A stretch of DNA of 64,000 bases from NCBI RefSeq assembly GCF_014698965.1, contig NZ_JACXAE010000036.1, positions 62,001 to 126,000 on the forward strand. Direction: 5' to 3'. This document shows positions 9,229-18,603 of this stretch, piece by piece. Within the stretch, counting starts at the first letter, position 1; the number at the start of each line of letters is the position of its first letter. Under the pieces are notes generated by a model that saw only the letters and a list, made by a program, of their open reading frames with translations, made no database searches and was not told where the DNA came from. A program made the position numbers and the translations under genes. Origin of the DNA: Iningainema tapete BLCC-T55 (GTDB lineage: Bacteria > Cyanobacteriota > Cyanobacteriia > Cyanobacteriales > Nostocaceae).

Positions 9229-9963
9229 GTTAGATGATGGTTGAAACACTTGGTAAATGTAGTAGGTTGCCATGGGAATTACTGTGGCAGCAATTAAGAG
9301 TCCGATTACCCAGGCTGTGGCATTTCCTTTGTCTGTTTCTTCGGCTTTTTTAAATGTGCCTTCTACTTGTACATTTTCTACTATTTGGGGTGGTCCTGGA
9401 TCTGGTTCGCCGGAAAGTACTTTACTTAAGCGATCGCTTGCATCTAAAAAGGCTTGGTTATATTTGTTATCTTTACGCAATGGCACTAGTACTGTTTCAT
9501 TTGCTACGCTTTGCGCTATTTCTTCTGGTAGCACGGTTTTGACTTTATCTCCTGTAATGATCGCGGTTCCATTGGTCACGGTGTCAATCATTAGTATGGT
9601 TTGATTGGCTTGTGCTTCTTTGGTGGGAAACCATTTTTCAAATAGTGCTTTGGTAAAACTCTCTGGGGTTTCACCATAATCTAGGCGTCTAACTGTAATA
9701 ATTCTTACTTCGTTGCCTGTTTGTTTTGCTAAGTTCTCGAAGGTTGTGCTAATCGTACCTTCATTTGCACGACTGATGACATCAGCTTGATCGATTACCC
9801 AAGTGCTTGAGCCTGATGCAATGTTGGGCATTTGATCTGCTCCTGTAGCTAAAACTGGTGTAGCAAACAGGGAGCAAGTGAGAATTATCATTGTTACTAG
9901 TCGTAGAACTAGCCATGTGATGTGCTTTCTATAGCTACATACTTGGTTGAGGAGCTGTTTCAT
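9223..9963 (-). CDS. psb32: Psb32-like TPM-domain photosystem II repair protein
   Basis: Thylakoid-associated protein helping photosystem II repair after photoinhibition. The 246-residue product has a signal peptide (about 1-40, LVTMIILTCSLFATPVLAT). A TPM domain follows (about 50-185) with the family start WVIDQADVISRANEGTISTTFENLA and an RIITVRRLDYGETPESF segment. A C-terminal membrane helix lies at about 219-240 (WVIGLLIAATVIPMATYYIY). This domain order is that of Synechocystis Psb32. It is transcribed away from the large intergenic region before the OPX gene and converges on the DUF4346-like gene. Confidence 0.88.
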   Translation of the reverse strand: MKQLLNQVCSYRKHITWLVLRLVTMIILTCSLFATPVLATGADQMPNIASGSSTWVIDQADVISRANEGTISTTFENLAKQTGNEVRIITVRRLDYGETPESFTKALFEKWFPTKEAQANQTILMIDTVTNGTAIITGDKVKTVLPEEIAQSVANETVLVPLRKDNKYNQAFLDASDRLSKVLSGEPDPGPPQIVENVQVEGTFKKAEETDKGNATAWVIGLLIAATVIPMATYYIYQVFQPSSNG

Positions 9964-10610
9964 GTTTATTCACCAAAAGACACACTTTCAATCAAAATAC
10001 TATCAAAGTCATGGTAAAGTCTTGCTTTTATTGTTGATTTTCAGTTTGTTTGAACGGACTTGAGCTATGCAGCCCTGTACTTGAGTACATCGCAGTCATG
10101 TACGGGATGAAATTGCCCTGCCTGCTCAATTCGGTTAAAACCGACGCTGATTGTTGATTTTCAGTCCGTTTGAACTGACATCTTGCACCATTCTCAACAA
10201 GCCCTAAGAAACCCGGTTTCTTAACGAAAAATCAAGGTTTTGAGTCAGAGTCGTTCTTAAGAAACCGGGTTTCTGACCTAGTAAAAGTGCAAGAACCTTG
10301 GTAATATTACATATAATTAAATGCAAATTTTGAGAATTAAATAAAATAACTAAATTAAAAGTAAAATCCTGAAAATTGAGTAAATTAGGTCAAAGTGATG
10401 TAAGACACCATTTTCTGAAAGTATTGAGGGGTGAGAAAATTCACAAAACAAAAACTAAATTTCACTAAAAGTTTAAATTCAATCAATCATTTTTGGCGGA
10501 TAGAACAGCGTGAAGAAGAAGAAAAAAAAGACAGGGAACATCAATAAATTCAGAAAAGTCAAGATTAAAATGTTTATGCAGTATATTGCTAAAAGTAGCT
10601 TTAAGTAAAC
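9964..10610. other. Intergenic region with direct repeats and hairpins
   Basis: About 650 bases without a gene. It holds two direct repeats starting TTGTTGATTTTCAGT at 10031 and 10151, exactly 120 bases apart. A small hairpin (TCGGTTAAAACCGA) lies before the second copy. The paired AAACCCGG elements at 10206-10275 follow, then AT-rich DNA that probably holds the promoters of the OPX gene (right) and psb32 (left). No conserved RNA was recognised. Confidence 0.6.
10206..10275. repeat. Pair of AAGAAACCCGGTTTCTT elements
   Basis: AAGAAACCCGGTTTCTTAA at 10206-10224 and its inverse TTAAGAAACCGGGTTTCTG at 10257-10275. Each copy is nearly palindromic alone and they form a larger inverted repeat together. 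The same element is at 38692-38724. Confidence 0.75.
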
Positions 10611-12053
10611 ATGCTCGATACAGTAAGAGTGAAATTTTTTGCCCAACCAGTTATTGGAGTGGCTTTGTTAGCCACTATGACGGTAACCTTACCACTCAAG
10701 AGTCTAGCTCAAACCCCAACCGCAGCACCATATGTAACTTATACACTGGGGGGAGGCGATCGCATTCAGGTGAACGTCTTTGAAGTACCTGAATATACAC
10801 GAGATTACCAAATTCCTCCTGGTGGAGCAATTAACTTACCTTTAATTGGTAGCGTATCTGTGTTAGGGCTGACAACAGAAGAAGCAGCTGAGGAAATTAC
10901 CAAAAGATATGCTCGTTATCTCAAACGTCCCCTGATCTCGGTGAATCTCCTCTCCCCACGTCCGATCAATATTTTTGTCGCGGGAGAAGTGACACGTCCT
11001 GGAGCTTATACTCTCAGTTTACAAGGCGGTGCCGGAGATAATCCAGGGGTACAATACCCAACGGTAATATCGGCTTTAACAACCGCTCAAGGTGTGCTAG
11101 CCAGTGGAGATATTACGAGAGTAGAATTACGACGTAAGCCAGGACGAAACACACGCGAACAAACAGTTACGATCAACTTGGACGAAGTCAGACGAACAGG
11201 TAGAGTACCGATAGATCTTACCTTGCGCGATGGAGACTCCATTTATGTACCACAAGCAAAGACTCTTGACTTAGCTCAGGCACGTAATTTGGCGGCAACT
11301 AGCTTTGCTGCCGATCCCGCAAGACCCCGTACAGTCACAGTTATTGGTGAAGTATACCGCCCAGGTTCTTATCTTGTTACTCAAGGTGAGGCACAAGGAG
11401 GAGGATCGAATAATACTACTGGTGGGCAAAATAGTATCTCTGGTCAACCTACTGTAACACGAGCAATGCAGTTAGCAGGAGGAATTAGACCCCAAGCGGA
11501 TATTCGTAATATCGTAGTACGCCGACCAACAAGAACTGGTGGAGAACAAGCTATTAAAGTTAATCTGTGGCAACTAATTTCTAGTGGCGATACCAATCAA
11601 GACACGATTTTGCAAGACGGAGATACCATTTTTATTCCTACCTCAACAGAAATTAACCGAGCAGAAGCTACTCAATTAGCTACTACTACTTTATCTCCTT
11701 CACGAATTCAAATAGGTATGGTAGGCGAAGTGAAAAGACCAGGACCTGTGGAACTTCAGCCTAATAGCTCTTTGAACCAAGCTTTGCTGGCGGCAGGTGG
11801 CTTTAATGATGCCAGAGCTAGCAGAGCTGCTGTTGATTTAATTCGTCTCAATCCTGATGGTTCTGTTACTAAACGTATCATCAAAGTTGATCTTAAAGCA
11901 GGGCTGAATGAGCAAACTAATCCTATACTTCTCAATAATGATATTGTCATAGTTAGCCGTTCTGGTATTGCTAAAACAGGTGATACTATTGGCGCTTTGT
12001 TCAATCCTATCGGTACTGTCTTTGGTTTCTTTAGGGCATTATTTGGGTTCTAA
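10611..12053 (+). CDS. Polysaccharide export protein (Wza/OPX family) with SLBB domains
   Basis: Outer-membrane or periplasmic export protein for exopolysaccharide. A signal peptide covers about 1-34 (ALLATMTVTLPLKSLAQ). The polysaccharide export domain begins at YTLGGGDRIQVNVFEVPEY. Three SLBB-type beta-grasp segments follow, each opening with a V.GEV.RPG pattern: VAGEVTRPGAYTL, VIGEVYRPGSYLV and MVGEVKRPGPVEL. Length 480 is usual for cyanobacterial members. It stands alone here, without the Wzc-type kinase or glycosyltransferases. A palindromic repeat follows the stop. Confidence 0.92.
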   Translation: MLDTVRVKFFAQPVIGVALLATMTVTLPLKSLAQTPTAAPYVTYTLGGGDRIQVNVFEVPEYTRDYQIPPGGAINLPLIGSVSVLGLTTEEAAEEITKRYARYLKRPLISVNLLSPRPINIFVAGEVTRPGAYTLSLQGGAGDNPGVQYPTVISALTTAQGVLASGDITRVELRRKPGRNTREQTVTINLDEVRRTGRVPIDLTLRDGDSIYVPQAKTLDLAQARNLAATSFAADPARPRTVTVIGEVYRPGSYLVTQGEAQGGGSNNTTGGQNSISGQPTVTRAMQLAGGIRPQADIRNIVVRRPTRTGGEQAIKVNLWQLISSGDTNQDTILQDGDTIFIPTSTEINRAEATQLATTTLSPSRIQIGMVGEVKRPGPVELQPNSSLNQALLAAGGFNDARASRAAVDLIRLNPDGSVTKRIIKVDLKAGLNEQTNPILLNNDIVIVSRSGIAKTGDTIGALFNPIGTVFGFFRALFGF

Positions 12054-12071
12054 ATCGCTCGTCAACATGAT

Positions 12072-12100
12072 GTAGAGACGTTCCGGCGGAACGTCTCTAA
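12072..12100. repeat. GTAGAGACGTTCC palindrome, GGC-centre copy
   Basis: Palindrome with 13-base arms (GTAGAGACGTTCC and its complement) around GGC; the last arm base differs. One of five full copies in this window (also 27426, 31523, 34782, 36927). It lies between the OPX and DUF1400 genes. Confidence 0.9.
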
Positions 12101-12129
12101 GGTGTAAAATCTAAAATTTAAAATTTAAA

Positions 12130-13764
12130 ATGTTACAACTTGGTAAAAATGGGCATCTGGCATCTTGGAGCAAAGGATTATTATACAGTTTAACCTTTGC
12201 TTGGGGTTGGAGTATGGCAATCCCCTCTACACAAGCAGCAGAAACAATTACCATCCGTTTGGGACCATTTCAACAAGCAGTGGCGATCGCCGAGTTAGAA
12301 AAATTTGCCAAAACTGGAAAACTACCACAAAATTTACAAGTTTTATCACCGTTCTTGACCACAGAAGTGCGAGATCTAATGACAAAGCGTCTGGAGGTAG
12401 ATCCGCGATTTGCCAACAAATTTGTTGATGAATTATTGAAAGCGCCCGCAGGCAAACAATTAATTTCATCTCTAGGAATGGCAATACCAGGTAGTACAAC
12501 TGAGAGTTTACAAGCAACTCTCAATTTGGCTCTACGACAAATTAACGGTCTAAGTGTACTAAGTTTTTTACGTGCTTATCCTCAGCAAAATGTTACTGTC
12601 GATGCCACAAAAGCCCTTAGTCTAGCGTTAGAATTTAATACAAATTATCTACAAAGTCAAGCTCTAGGCTTATTGTTGGCAAGAGAATCATCAGTAAATA
12701 ATACTACATTACCAAGTTTTAATCCAGCCACACAAGGCATTCAATCAGTACAGCAGCAGACGCTCACTCTTTTTGATCGACAACGCCAGCGCAACATTCC
12801 TGTAGACTTGTATTGGAGTAGCGGAAATGCCCAAGACCCACTAGTCGTAATTTCTCATGGTTTTGGCGCTAATCGGAAATTTTTTAGCTATTTAGCACGT
12901 CACCTAGCATCTCACGGTATTACAGTTGCCGCAATTGAACATCCTGGAAGCAACTCCACATCCGTTAATCAAGCCTCAGATACAGCAAGTTTAGCTCGTT
13001 TGCTACCCAGCACTGAATTTATCGACCGACCAAAAGATGTCAGCTTCTTGCTAGATGAGCTGAGTAAGCTAAATACTCAACCGGGTTTACTTCAAGGAAA
13101 ATTGAATACAGAGAAAGTAACTGTAATTGGTCATTCTTTGGGCGGCTATACTGCTTTGAGTTTAGTCGGCGCACAAGTAGATTTGGAACAATTACGGCAA
13201 TTCTGTAAAACTTCTTTGAATATTGGTGAATCACCAGGGGATTGGTTACAGTGCGCGGCAACTTCCTTACCACAGAGAAAACTACAATTACTTGATGAGC
13301 GGGTGAAAAGTGCGATCGCCTTCAACCCACTTGTCGGTAAACTTTTTGGCGACAAAGGTTTAACTAAAGTTACTAAACCAGTTTTAATTTTAGGTGGAAC
13401 TGATGATGCCCTAACTCCAGCACTGAGACATCAAATCAAGCCTTTCACCCAACTGCAAGGGACTAAATATCTGTTAACTGCGATCGGAGGTACTCACTTA
13501 AGTATCAGCGATCCAGATTATTCGACAACTGCGACTACTACCATAGTTAGAGAGCGGCGAGGCGAAGAAAGCAAATACTTACGTCAACTAATTCAAGGCG
13601 TCAGCCTAGCATTTATCAAACAAATTACACCAGAAGCAACAATTTATCAACCATTCCTCACACCAGCTTACGCCCAATCCTACTCCACAGCCGAAATGCA
13701 GTTGCGTTTGGTTTCCGAATTACCTACCACTATTAAACCCTGGGTAGATTTTGTAATTAAATAA
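12130..13764 (+). CDS. DUF1400 alpha/beta hydrolase
   Basis: Exported or membrane-anchored serine hydrolase of unknown substrate. A signal sequence (about 10-35, ending STQAAE) leads into a DUF1400 domain (about 36-165), a cyanobacterial module usually found ahead of this hydrolase. The alpha/beta hydrolase domain has an oxyanion region VISHGFGANRKFFS, nucleophile elbow GHSLGGY (Ser near 336), probable acid GGTDDALTP, and His in GGTHLSISDP. Length 544. Lipase or dienelactone hydrolase-like activity is possible but not readable. It follows the OPX gene with only a palindrome between them. Confidence 0.9.
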   Translation: MLQLGKNGHLASWSKGLLYSLTFAWGWSMAIPSTQAAETITIRLGPFQQAVAIAELEKFAKTGKLPQNLQVLSPFLTTEVRDLMTKRLEVDPRFANKFVDELLKAPAGKQLISSLGMAIPGSTTESLQATLNLALRQINGLSVLSFLRAYPQQNVTVDATKALSLALEFNTNYLQSQALGLLLARESSVNNTTLPSFNPATQGIQSVQQQTLTLFDRQRQRNIPVDLYWSSGNAQDPLVVISHGFGANRKFFSYLARHLASHGITVAAIEHPGSNSTSVNQASDTASLARLLPSTEFIDRPKDVSFLLDELSKLNTQPGLLQGKLNTEKVTVIGHSLGGYTALSLVGAQVDLEQLRQFCKTSLNIGESPGDWLQCAATSLPQRKLQLLDERVKSAIAFNPLVGKLFGDKGLTKVTKPVLILGGTDDALTPALRHQIKPFTQLQGTKYLLTAIGGTHLSISDPDYSTTATTTIVRERRGEESKYLRQLIQGVSLAFIKQITPEATIYQPFLTPAYAQSYSTAEMQLRLVSELPTTIKPWVDFVIK

Positions 13765-14023
13765 TACTTCTTAAATACGCAGCCCTGCCATATCCCACCT
13801 CCTGATTTCTTGTACAATTGCTTGCAAGTTTAGCCACCTTGGTGGTTAAATAACCATGTCTCACGGCAAGAGGCAATGTATTTTGTAAACATTGCTAATC
13901 AAAGATTGCTTGTTACCGCGACTTATGATAGTAACATAACACATTCGAGTGATTAGACTGAAGATAGGACAAGGTATTACTTTGTTCTTAAAGTAAAATT
14001 CACACCATAGCCAAGGAGCGTAT

Positions 14024-14860
14024 ATGGAGCCAATCGTCGCCATAGTCTTAGTACTTATAGGCTACGCCTTAGGGTCTGCAAAACTTATTAATCAGGGAAA
14101 TGAAGCGTTAGTAGAGCGTTTGGGGCGGTTTCATCGTAAACTTAGACCCGGACTTAACTTTATCGTTCCCTTGCTAGATCAAATTGTCATGGAGGACACA
14201 ACACGGGAACAGGTTTTAGACATTAAGCCCCAGAATGTGATCACCAGAGATAACATTTACCTAGAAGTGGATGGCGTTGTCTACTGGCGCATCAAAGACA
14301 TTGAGAGAAGCTTTTACGAAATTGACGATCTCCAACAAGCGCTTTCCAATCTGACTACAACCACGCTGCGCGAAATCATCGCCCAAAACTCTTTAGAGGA
14401 AACCAACGCTGCCAGATCGCAGATGAACACTGCCTTATTGGATCAGTTGAATCAAACAACTTTACAGTGGGGAGTGGAAATTATCCGAGTAGACATTCAA
14501 AGCATTACACCACCAGAAAGTGTACGCAAGTCGATGGAAGAACAGCGAGCTGCGGAAATTAATAGTCGTGCGGCGATTCTAGAAGCAGAAGGACAGCGTC
14601 AAGCGGCGATTAAGAAAGCGGAAGGAACTAAAACCTCAATGCAGATAATTTCTGACGCTTTACGTACCAGTCCGGAAAGTAAAGATATATTACGGTATCT
14701 TGTCGCTCAAGATTATATCAACGCTAGCTACAAGTTAGGTGAAAGCCAAAATGCCAAAGTTGTCTTTGTAGACCCTGGCAAAACTGGTGAGATGATGAAT
14801 CAATTGGTTGCGGAGGAAACAGGTAATCGGGAAAGTAATGGCAAGGGTTCAGATGGTTAA
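14024..14860 (+). CDS. SPFH/Band 7 (stomatin/prohibitin-like) membrane protein
   Basis: Stomatin-type scaffold or protease-regulating protein. A short N-terminal membrane segment (IVAIVLVLIGYALG) precedes the Band 7 domain: GNEALVERLGRFHRKLRPGLNFIVPLLDQIV, then the QNVITRDNIYLEVDGVVYWRI stretch, and a coiled-coil RAAILEAEGQRQAAIKKAEG. Length 278. The C-terminal tail NRESNGKGSDG is polar. A GGAG element precedes the ATG. No NfeD-type partner is adjacent. It converges on folP. Confidence 0.93.
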   Translation: MEPIVAIVLVLIGYALGSAKLINQGNEALVERLGRFHRKLRPGLNFIVPLLDQIVMEDTTREQVLDIKPQNVITRDNIYLEVDGVVYWRIKDIERSFYEIDDLQQALSNLTTTTLREIIAQNSLEETNAARSQMNTALLDQLNQTTLQWGVEIIRVDIQSITPPESVRKSMEEQRAAEINSRAAILEAEGQRQAAIKKAEGTKTSMQIISDALRTSPESKDILRYLVAQDYINASYKLGESQNAKVVFVDPGKTGEMMNQLVAEETGNRESNGKGSDG

Positions 14861-14882
14861 TGGTTCTGTGTGAAGGCAAGAG

Positions 14883-15728
14883 TTAATCGCGCCTGTATAG
14901 TGCGTCAGCCACTAAGCAGACTTCGCGCATTTCTCTAACATCGTGAACTCGGAGAATATCAGCACCTTTAAAGATAGCAGCACAACACGCCGCCGCCGTT
15001 CCCCAGACTCGGGAAGTCGGGTCTGGCTGATTTAAAATGCGACCAATGAAACTTTTACGAGATGGTCCTACTAAAATAGGGCTGTTGAGTTTACGTAATT
15101 CCGGTAAGCGGCGAAAAATTTCTAAATTTTGCTCGTAGTTTTTAGCGAAGCCAATCCCAGGATCAATGATAATTTTTTCTCGATCAATGCCCACTGTAGT
15201 CGCTACAGTGATTTGCTGTGCTAAAAAGTTATAAATCTCGTCGATTAAATTTTCATAGTTAGTCATTTGTTGCATTGTCTGTGGGTTTCCCCGGAGATGC
15301 ATTAACACAATTGGTACATCTAAACTTGCTACAGTAGGCAGCATTTCTGGATCAAAAGTACCACCAGAAATGTCATTAACCATATCAGCACCAATTTCCA
15401 CAGATGCTTTTGCTACTAATGCTCTAGTAGTATCTACGGATATAGGTACGGTGATTTCTTTTCGAGCTTCTTGTAATACTGGCAGTACCCGGTCAAGTTC
15501 TTCGGCAAGTGTAATTTGTTTTGCACCCGGTCGAGTAGATTGACCACCTATATCTATAATATCCGCACCATTAGCAACGAGCGATCGCGCTTGTGCTAGT
15601 GCCGCTGATACTGTGTTAAATTCGCCACCATCACTAAAACTGTCAGGTGTAACATTTAAAACACCCATTATGTAGGTTCGCTGTCCCCACTCGAAACAAC
15701 GTCCCCGTATTATCAAGTTACTAGGCAT
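14883..15728 (-). CDS. folP: Dihydropteroate synthase
   Basis: Condenses p-aminobenzoate with the pterin pyrophosphate in folate synthesis. Signatures: MGVLNVTPDSFSDGG (about 21-35), GADIIDIGGQSTRPGA, MVNDISGG, VLMHLRGNPQTMQ, and DPGIGFAKNYEQN. The open frame extends to 15803 into tpiA, but the ATG at 15728 gives the standard 281-residue protein starting MPSNLIIRG. A palindromic repeat separates it from tpiA, which lies upstream on the same strand, a common cyanobacterial order. Confidence 0.96.
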   Translation of the reverse strand: MPSNLIIRGRCFEWGQRTYIMGVLNVTPDSFSDGGEFNTVSAALAQARSLVANGADIIDIGGQSTRPGAKQITLAEELDRVLPVLQEARKEITVPISVDTTRALVAKASVEIGADMVNDISGGTFDPEMLPTVASLDVPIVLMHLRGNPQTMQQMTNYENLIDEIYNFLAQQITVATTVGIDREKIIIDPGIGFAKNYEQNLEIFRRLPELRKLNSPILVGPSRKSFIGRILNQPDPTSRVWGTAAACCAAIFKGADILRVHDVREMREVCLVADALYRRD

Positions 15729-15744
15729 AAATTTATCTGTAATT

Positions 15745-15776
15745 GTACGTAGTTGCGCTAAAGCGCAACTACGTAC
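15745..15776. repeat. TACGTAGTTGC palindrome between tpiA and folP
   Basis: Perfect inverted repeat with 15-base arms GTACGTAGTTGCGCT. Two more copies, with longer or degenerate centres, are at 17918 and 19744. It may be a terminator or processing site between tpiA and folP. Confidence 0.9.
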
Positions 15777-15777
15777 C

Positions 15778-16503
15778 TTAATGAAAATTAACAATTCGGG
15801 CAAAACCTTTAGGTGCTAAACTTGCTCCTCCCACTAGTACACCATCAATTTCTGGTTGAGCCATAATTTCATCAATATTATCTGGTTTCACTGAACCACC
15901 ATATTGAATTGTTACATTTGGATTACGTAATTGGCTCCGAATTAAACCAATTACCCGATTGGCTTCTAAAGACTCACAAGTGTCACCAGTACCAATCGCC
16001 CAAATTGGTTCATAAGCAATTACCAAATTTTCTTGATCGACATCTACCAAGTCTTTCTCTAATTGGGTAATAATTAGAGATTCAGTTTCTCCCGCATCTC
16101 GCTGTTGTTTCGTTTCGCCAACACAAAGAATTGGGGTAAGACCATACTTTTGAGCAGCTTTGAGGCGCAGATTCACGGTATGATCCGTTTCACCAAAATA
16201 TTGTCGCCGTTCACTATGACCGACAATTACATAACTTACGCCAATTTCCGCCAGCATTGGTCCGGAAATTTCTCCCGTATACGCTCCATTTTCCTCCCAG
16301 TGGACATTCTGCGCCCCCAGATTTACAAGGCTACCATGTAAACTCTTGGATAAAACGCTTAAGTCAGTAAAGGGGACGCACAATACGACTTGTCTGTCTT
16401 GGGGCGTTTTCTCCAACTCAGGCAGAAATCCTTGTAAAAACTCAACAGACTCTGCTTGAGTTTTGAACATTTTCCAGTTACCAGCAATAACGATTTTTCG
16501 CAC
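15778..16503 (-). CDS. tpiA: Triosephosphate isomerase
   Basis: Interconverts dihydroxyacetone phosphate and glyceraldehyde 3-phosphate in glycolysis and the Calvin cycle. Motifs: [14 protein letters not shown] at the N-terminus, [12 protein letters not shown] (catalytic His), [11 protein letters not shown] (catalytic Glu), and [19 protein letters not shown]. The frame is open to an ATG at 16545, but the GTG at 16503 places [10 protein letters not shown] at residue 2 and gives 241 residues, the normal cyanobacterial length, so GTG is preferred. Confidence 0.96.
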   Translation of the reverse strand: MRKIVIAGNWKMFKTQAESVEFLQGFLPELEKTPQDRQVVLCVPFTDLSVLSKSLHGSLVNLGAQNVHWEENGAYTGEISGPMLAEIGVSYVIVGHSERRQYFGETDHTVNLRLKAAQKYGLTPILCVGETKQQRDAGETESLIITQLEKDLVDVDQENLVIAYEPIWAIGTGDTCESLEANRVIGLIRSQLRNPNVTIQYGGSVKPDNIDEIMAQPEIDGVLVGGASLAPKGFARIVNFH

Positions 16504-16668
16504 GAGTGATGTAGTGAGTATCTTTATATGAGATGCATTTTTCACTCTAAAACATTTTGTGTCCCAAAAGCTCTAACTAGTTCTTTGGATTAAATTTTGT
16601 TCTTAATAATCTTGTTCTTAAAGATTGCAGTAGGGAGTGCGATCGTCTCTGCCGTGTCGCAGACAGTC

Positions 16669-16868
16669 GCATTTTCCACAAATTGTGCTGTTGCTCAGAT
16701 TACCGCTCGATAAAGTCTACCAAATAATTCCAACGTCACTTTAAATGGTAGCACATTCAGCATCACTGAGGGAACACAAGCAGGACGCAAGTTCCACAGT
16801 TTCCAGCAATTTTCTGTCCCGACTGGGAGTACGGCTTACTTTAATGGTACATTCAACAGCCACTGACA
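16669..16868 (+). pseudogene. Fragment of a two-partner-secretion filamentous haemagglutinin
   Basis: Reading the plus strand gives the end of a signal peptide (AFSTNCAVAQIT), an internal TAA, then SLPNNSNVTLNGSTFSITEG, TQAGRKFHSFQQFSVP and TGSTAYFNGTFNSH before another stop. This is the N-terminal TPS domain of cyanobacterial filamentous haemagglutinin-type exoproteins. The remainder of the very long protein is gone. A premature stop and loss of the body make it a remnant. Confidence 0.8.
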
Positions 16869-17009
16869 GTGACAGAGGAAATGTTGCCGTATTATAAGAT
16901 ACAGTATAAAACCTCACCGCTACGTCCTCTTGGAGAGCTAAAACACCACAACAATGTTCGTAAAGTTAACTTAATTTTGCGACAGCACTATAAAAGAATC
17001 GCGCTCTGG

Positions 17010-17279
17010 TTAACTTCTACTAAAGTAATCTTTCACTGCCTGGTTTTGTGTCATCGTATATAAACCTAAACCTGATATAATTAATCCTAAAGCTGCTCCA
17101 AAAACTTGACCTTGTTGGTACGCAACGTTTAGATTTCCTTGGTTAGCTAATCTGGATAATGATGAAAGACCACCGAAAATATTCAATCCAAAAATGATGA
17201 TTGAGGATGTTTTAGCCCACTTCTGCTTCTTTAAAATCCCAATTGCTGTCATTAAATAAAGACAAGCTATTCCAATCAT
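17010..17279 (-). CDS. Small hypothetical membrane protein
   Basis: An 89-residue product from the ATG at 17279; an in-frame TTG at 17285 would add two residues. It has three hydrophobic segments: MIGIACLYLMTAIGIL, SSIIIFGLNIFGGLSSL and FGAALGLIISGLGLYTM. Basic residues between the first two (KKQKWAK) suggest a cytoplasmic loop. Function unknown. It lies in a decayed region between a dead haemagglutinin and higBA, so it could be a remnant of a longer membrane protein. Confidence 0.55.
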   Translation of the reverse strand: MIGIACLYLMTAIGILKKQKWAKTSSIIIFGLNIFGGLSSLSRLANQGNLNVAYQQGQVFGAALGLIISGLGLYTMTQNQAVKDYFSRS

Positions 17280-17334
17280 AAGCAAAGCTACTATAGCAAT
17301 CCTATTTGATTTACAAACTTTTCATTTGGGCTGT

Positions 17335-17385
17335 TAACTGTTAACAGTTGACAGTCAACAGTTATCAGTCATCAGTCAAAACAGG
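17335..17385. repeat. STRR tract (GTTAACTGTTAACAGTTGACAG type)
   Basis: Degenerate heptamers GTTAACT, GTTAACA, GTTGACA, GTCAACA, GTTATCA, GTCATCA. Same family as the tracts at 38907, 40076, 55105 and 51535. Confidence 0.8.
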
Positions 17386-17410
17386 ACTGTTTGGGAATCA
17401 TTTAGGAACG

Positions 17411-17551
17411 CTATATAAATACTGCTGACGATGACACTTCTATATCTGACACAGAAATCGAAATTAAGATCGCAAAAATAAACGATAGAACTGCCAATAC
17501 TATCAAGTAGGCAGATGTGAAAATTATTAGATTAGGTTTCTTTTGTGACAT
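17411..17551 (-). CDS. Possible 46-residue single-pass membrane peptide
   Basis: ATG at 17551 to TAG at 17411. The product starts MSQKKPNLIIFTSAYLIVLA and has one hydrophobic helix (about 8-32) followed by an acidic-serine tail. The charged start and clean helix look like a real small protein, but there is no clear ribosome binding site and no homologue is known to me. Confidence 0.35.
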   Translation of the reverse strand: MSQKKPNLIIFTSAYLIVLAVLSFIFAILISISVSDIEVSSSAVFI

Positions 17552-17764
17552 ATAATTTTACCAGGCGTATTAGCTTACCTTGGTTGCGCTTAGTAAGTTG
17601 CACTTGATTAATAGAATAAAAAGTTACTCGAAAAATTTGTTATCCTTTTGTGTCAATTGCATTGCTTCTTTAGGAATAACTAATTGCACTTTTGTGCAAT
17701 CTCAAATTTTCGATAACCAGAGGCTCTCCCGTACTTAGGGTGATAAATTTTATTAATCTATTGG

Positions 17765-17840
17765 TAGGTTGGGCTTACCTTGTGCGAAACCCAACGATTT
17801 CAAACTAACTGGTTGGGTTGAGGAATGAAACCCAACCTAC
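17765..17840. repeat. Dispersed AAACCCAACC inverted repeat
   Basis: AGGTTGGGCTTACC at the left and GAAACCCAACCT at the right form an imperfect hairpin with an internal GGTTGGGTTGAGGAATGAAA block. A related copy is at 53784-53835. Confidence 0.65.
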
Positions 17841-17917
17841 AAGCATTACTGTACTTTGTGTAAAGTTGTGGAAAAAACGCTCTTTTTAGAGCGCGATCGC
17901 CTCAACAAAACTTATGG

Positions 17918-17951
17918 TACGTAGTTGCTAAAAGCGCCCCGCAACTACGTA
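17918..17951. repeat. TACGTAGTTGC palindrome, second copy
   Basis: Arms TACGTAGTTGC and GCAACTACGTA around a 12-base centre. Same family as 15745 and 19744. Confidence 0.8.
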
Positions 17952-18155
17952 ATCATGTTGTATCAATTTATAACTATTTTTTATTGAGTACTATGAATGT
18001 GTAGTTGCAGATTAACTTCGCGATTTGCTAAAATGAGTCAAGTATCAACATTAAAGCATAAATTTGGTCTGATTCGATACTATGACATTTATTTTAACTG
18101 GATAAAAATCCATGATTAAGATATTAGTTTTTTTGATTTTCGCGCATAGAAAAAC

Positions 18156-18464
18156 ATGCATATCATCAGCCAAACCACACTCACTAAAGCTTGGACAAAA
18201 CATCCTGATGAAAAACCGAGCTTGGTAGTTTGGTCTAAATTAGTAAAAGCGCAAGTTTGGAATAGTTTTACTGATTTAAAAGGTTCTATTCCTTTTACGC
18301 CAGATCGAGTCGGTAACTTTGTAGTTTTTGATATCGGAGGTAATAAATATAGATTAATTACTTACATCGACTATGAGTATAATAAAGTTTTTATCCGGAA
18401 TTTTTTAACACATGCAGAATATGATAAAGAAAACTGGAAAAAAGATGAATGGTATGAAGATTAA
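18156..18464 (+). CDS. higB: HigB-family toxin (RelE-like mRNA interferase)
   Basis: Predicted ribosome-dependent mRNA interferase of a type II toxin-antitoxin module. The 102-residue product starts MHIISQTTLTKAWTKHPD, a typical HigB opening. It carries the core LVVWSKLVKAQVWNSFTDLK, VFDIGGNKYRLITYIDY and RNFLTHAEYDKENW that define the family. It appears intact, unlike the homologue at 44046-44347. The antitoxin follows 139 bases later, a wider gap than usual, so the antitoxin may have its own promoter. Confidence 0.88.
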   Translation: MHIISQTTLTKAWTKHPDEKPSLVVWSKLVKAQVWNSFTDLKGSIPFTPDRVGNFVVFDIGGNKYRLITYIDYEYNKVFIRNFLTHAEYDKENWKKDEWYED

Positions 18465-18603
18465 TGTTTATAATTAAACTCATAAAGCATAATGAATTCT
18501 GGAGAAATACTAAATAATTAATATAAATAATATGGGTCAAATATTTTGTCTATACTAGTGAATAAAAAATCTTTAAATTAGTAGTTAAGAAGATAATGAC
18601 AAT

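Larger units (their letters stand above)
17286..18155. other. Gene-poor intergenic region
   Basis: Contains a heptamer repeat tract (17335-17385), one possible very small membrane ORF (17411-17551), an ACCCAACC dispersed repeat (17765-17840), a TACGTAGTTGC palindrome (17918-17951) and AT-rich DNA likely to carry the higBA promoter after 18000. No other coding sequence was seen. Confidence 0.6.

Noticed and set aside
15728..15803. Longer DHPS start in tpiA
   Set aside because: The extension runs through a palindromic repeat and into the tpiA 3' end; the ATG at 15728 gives the normal length.
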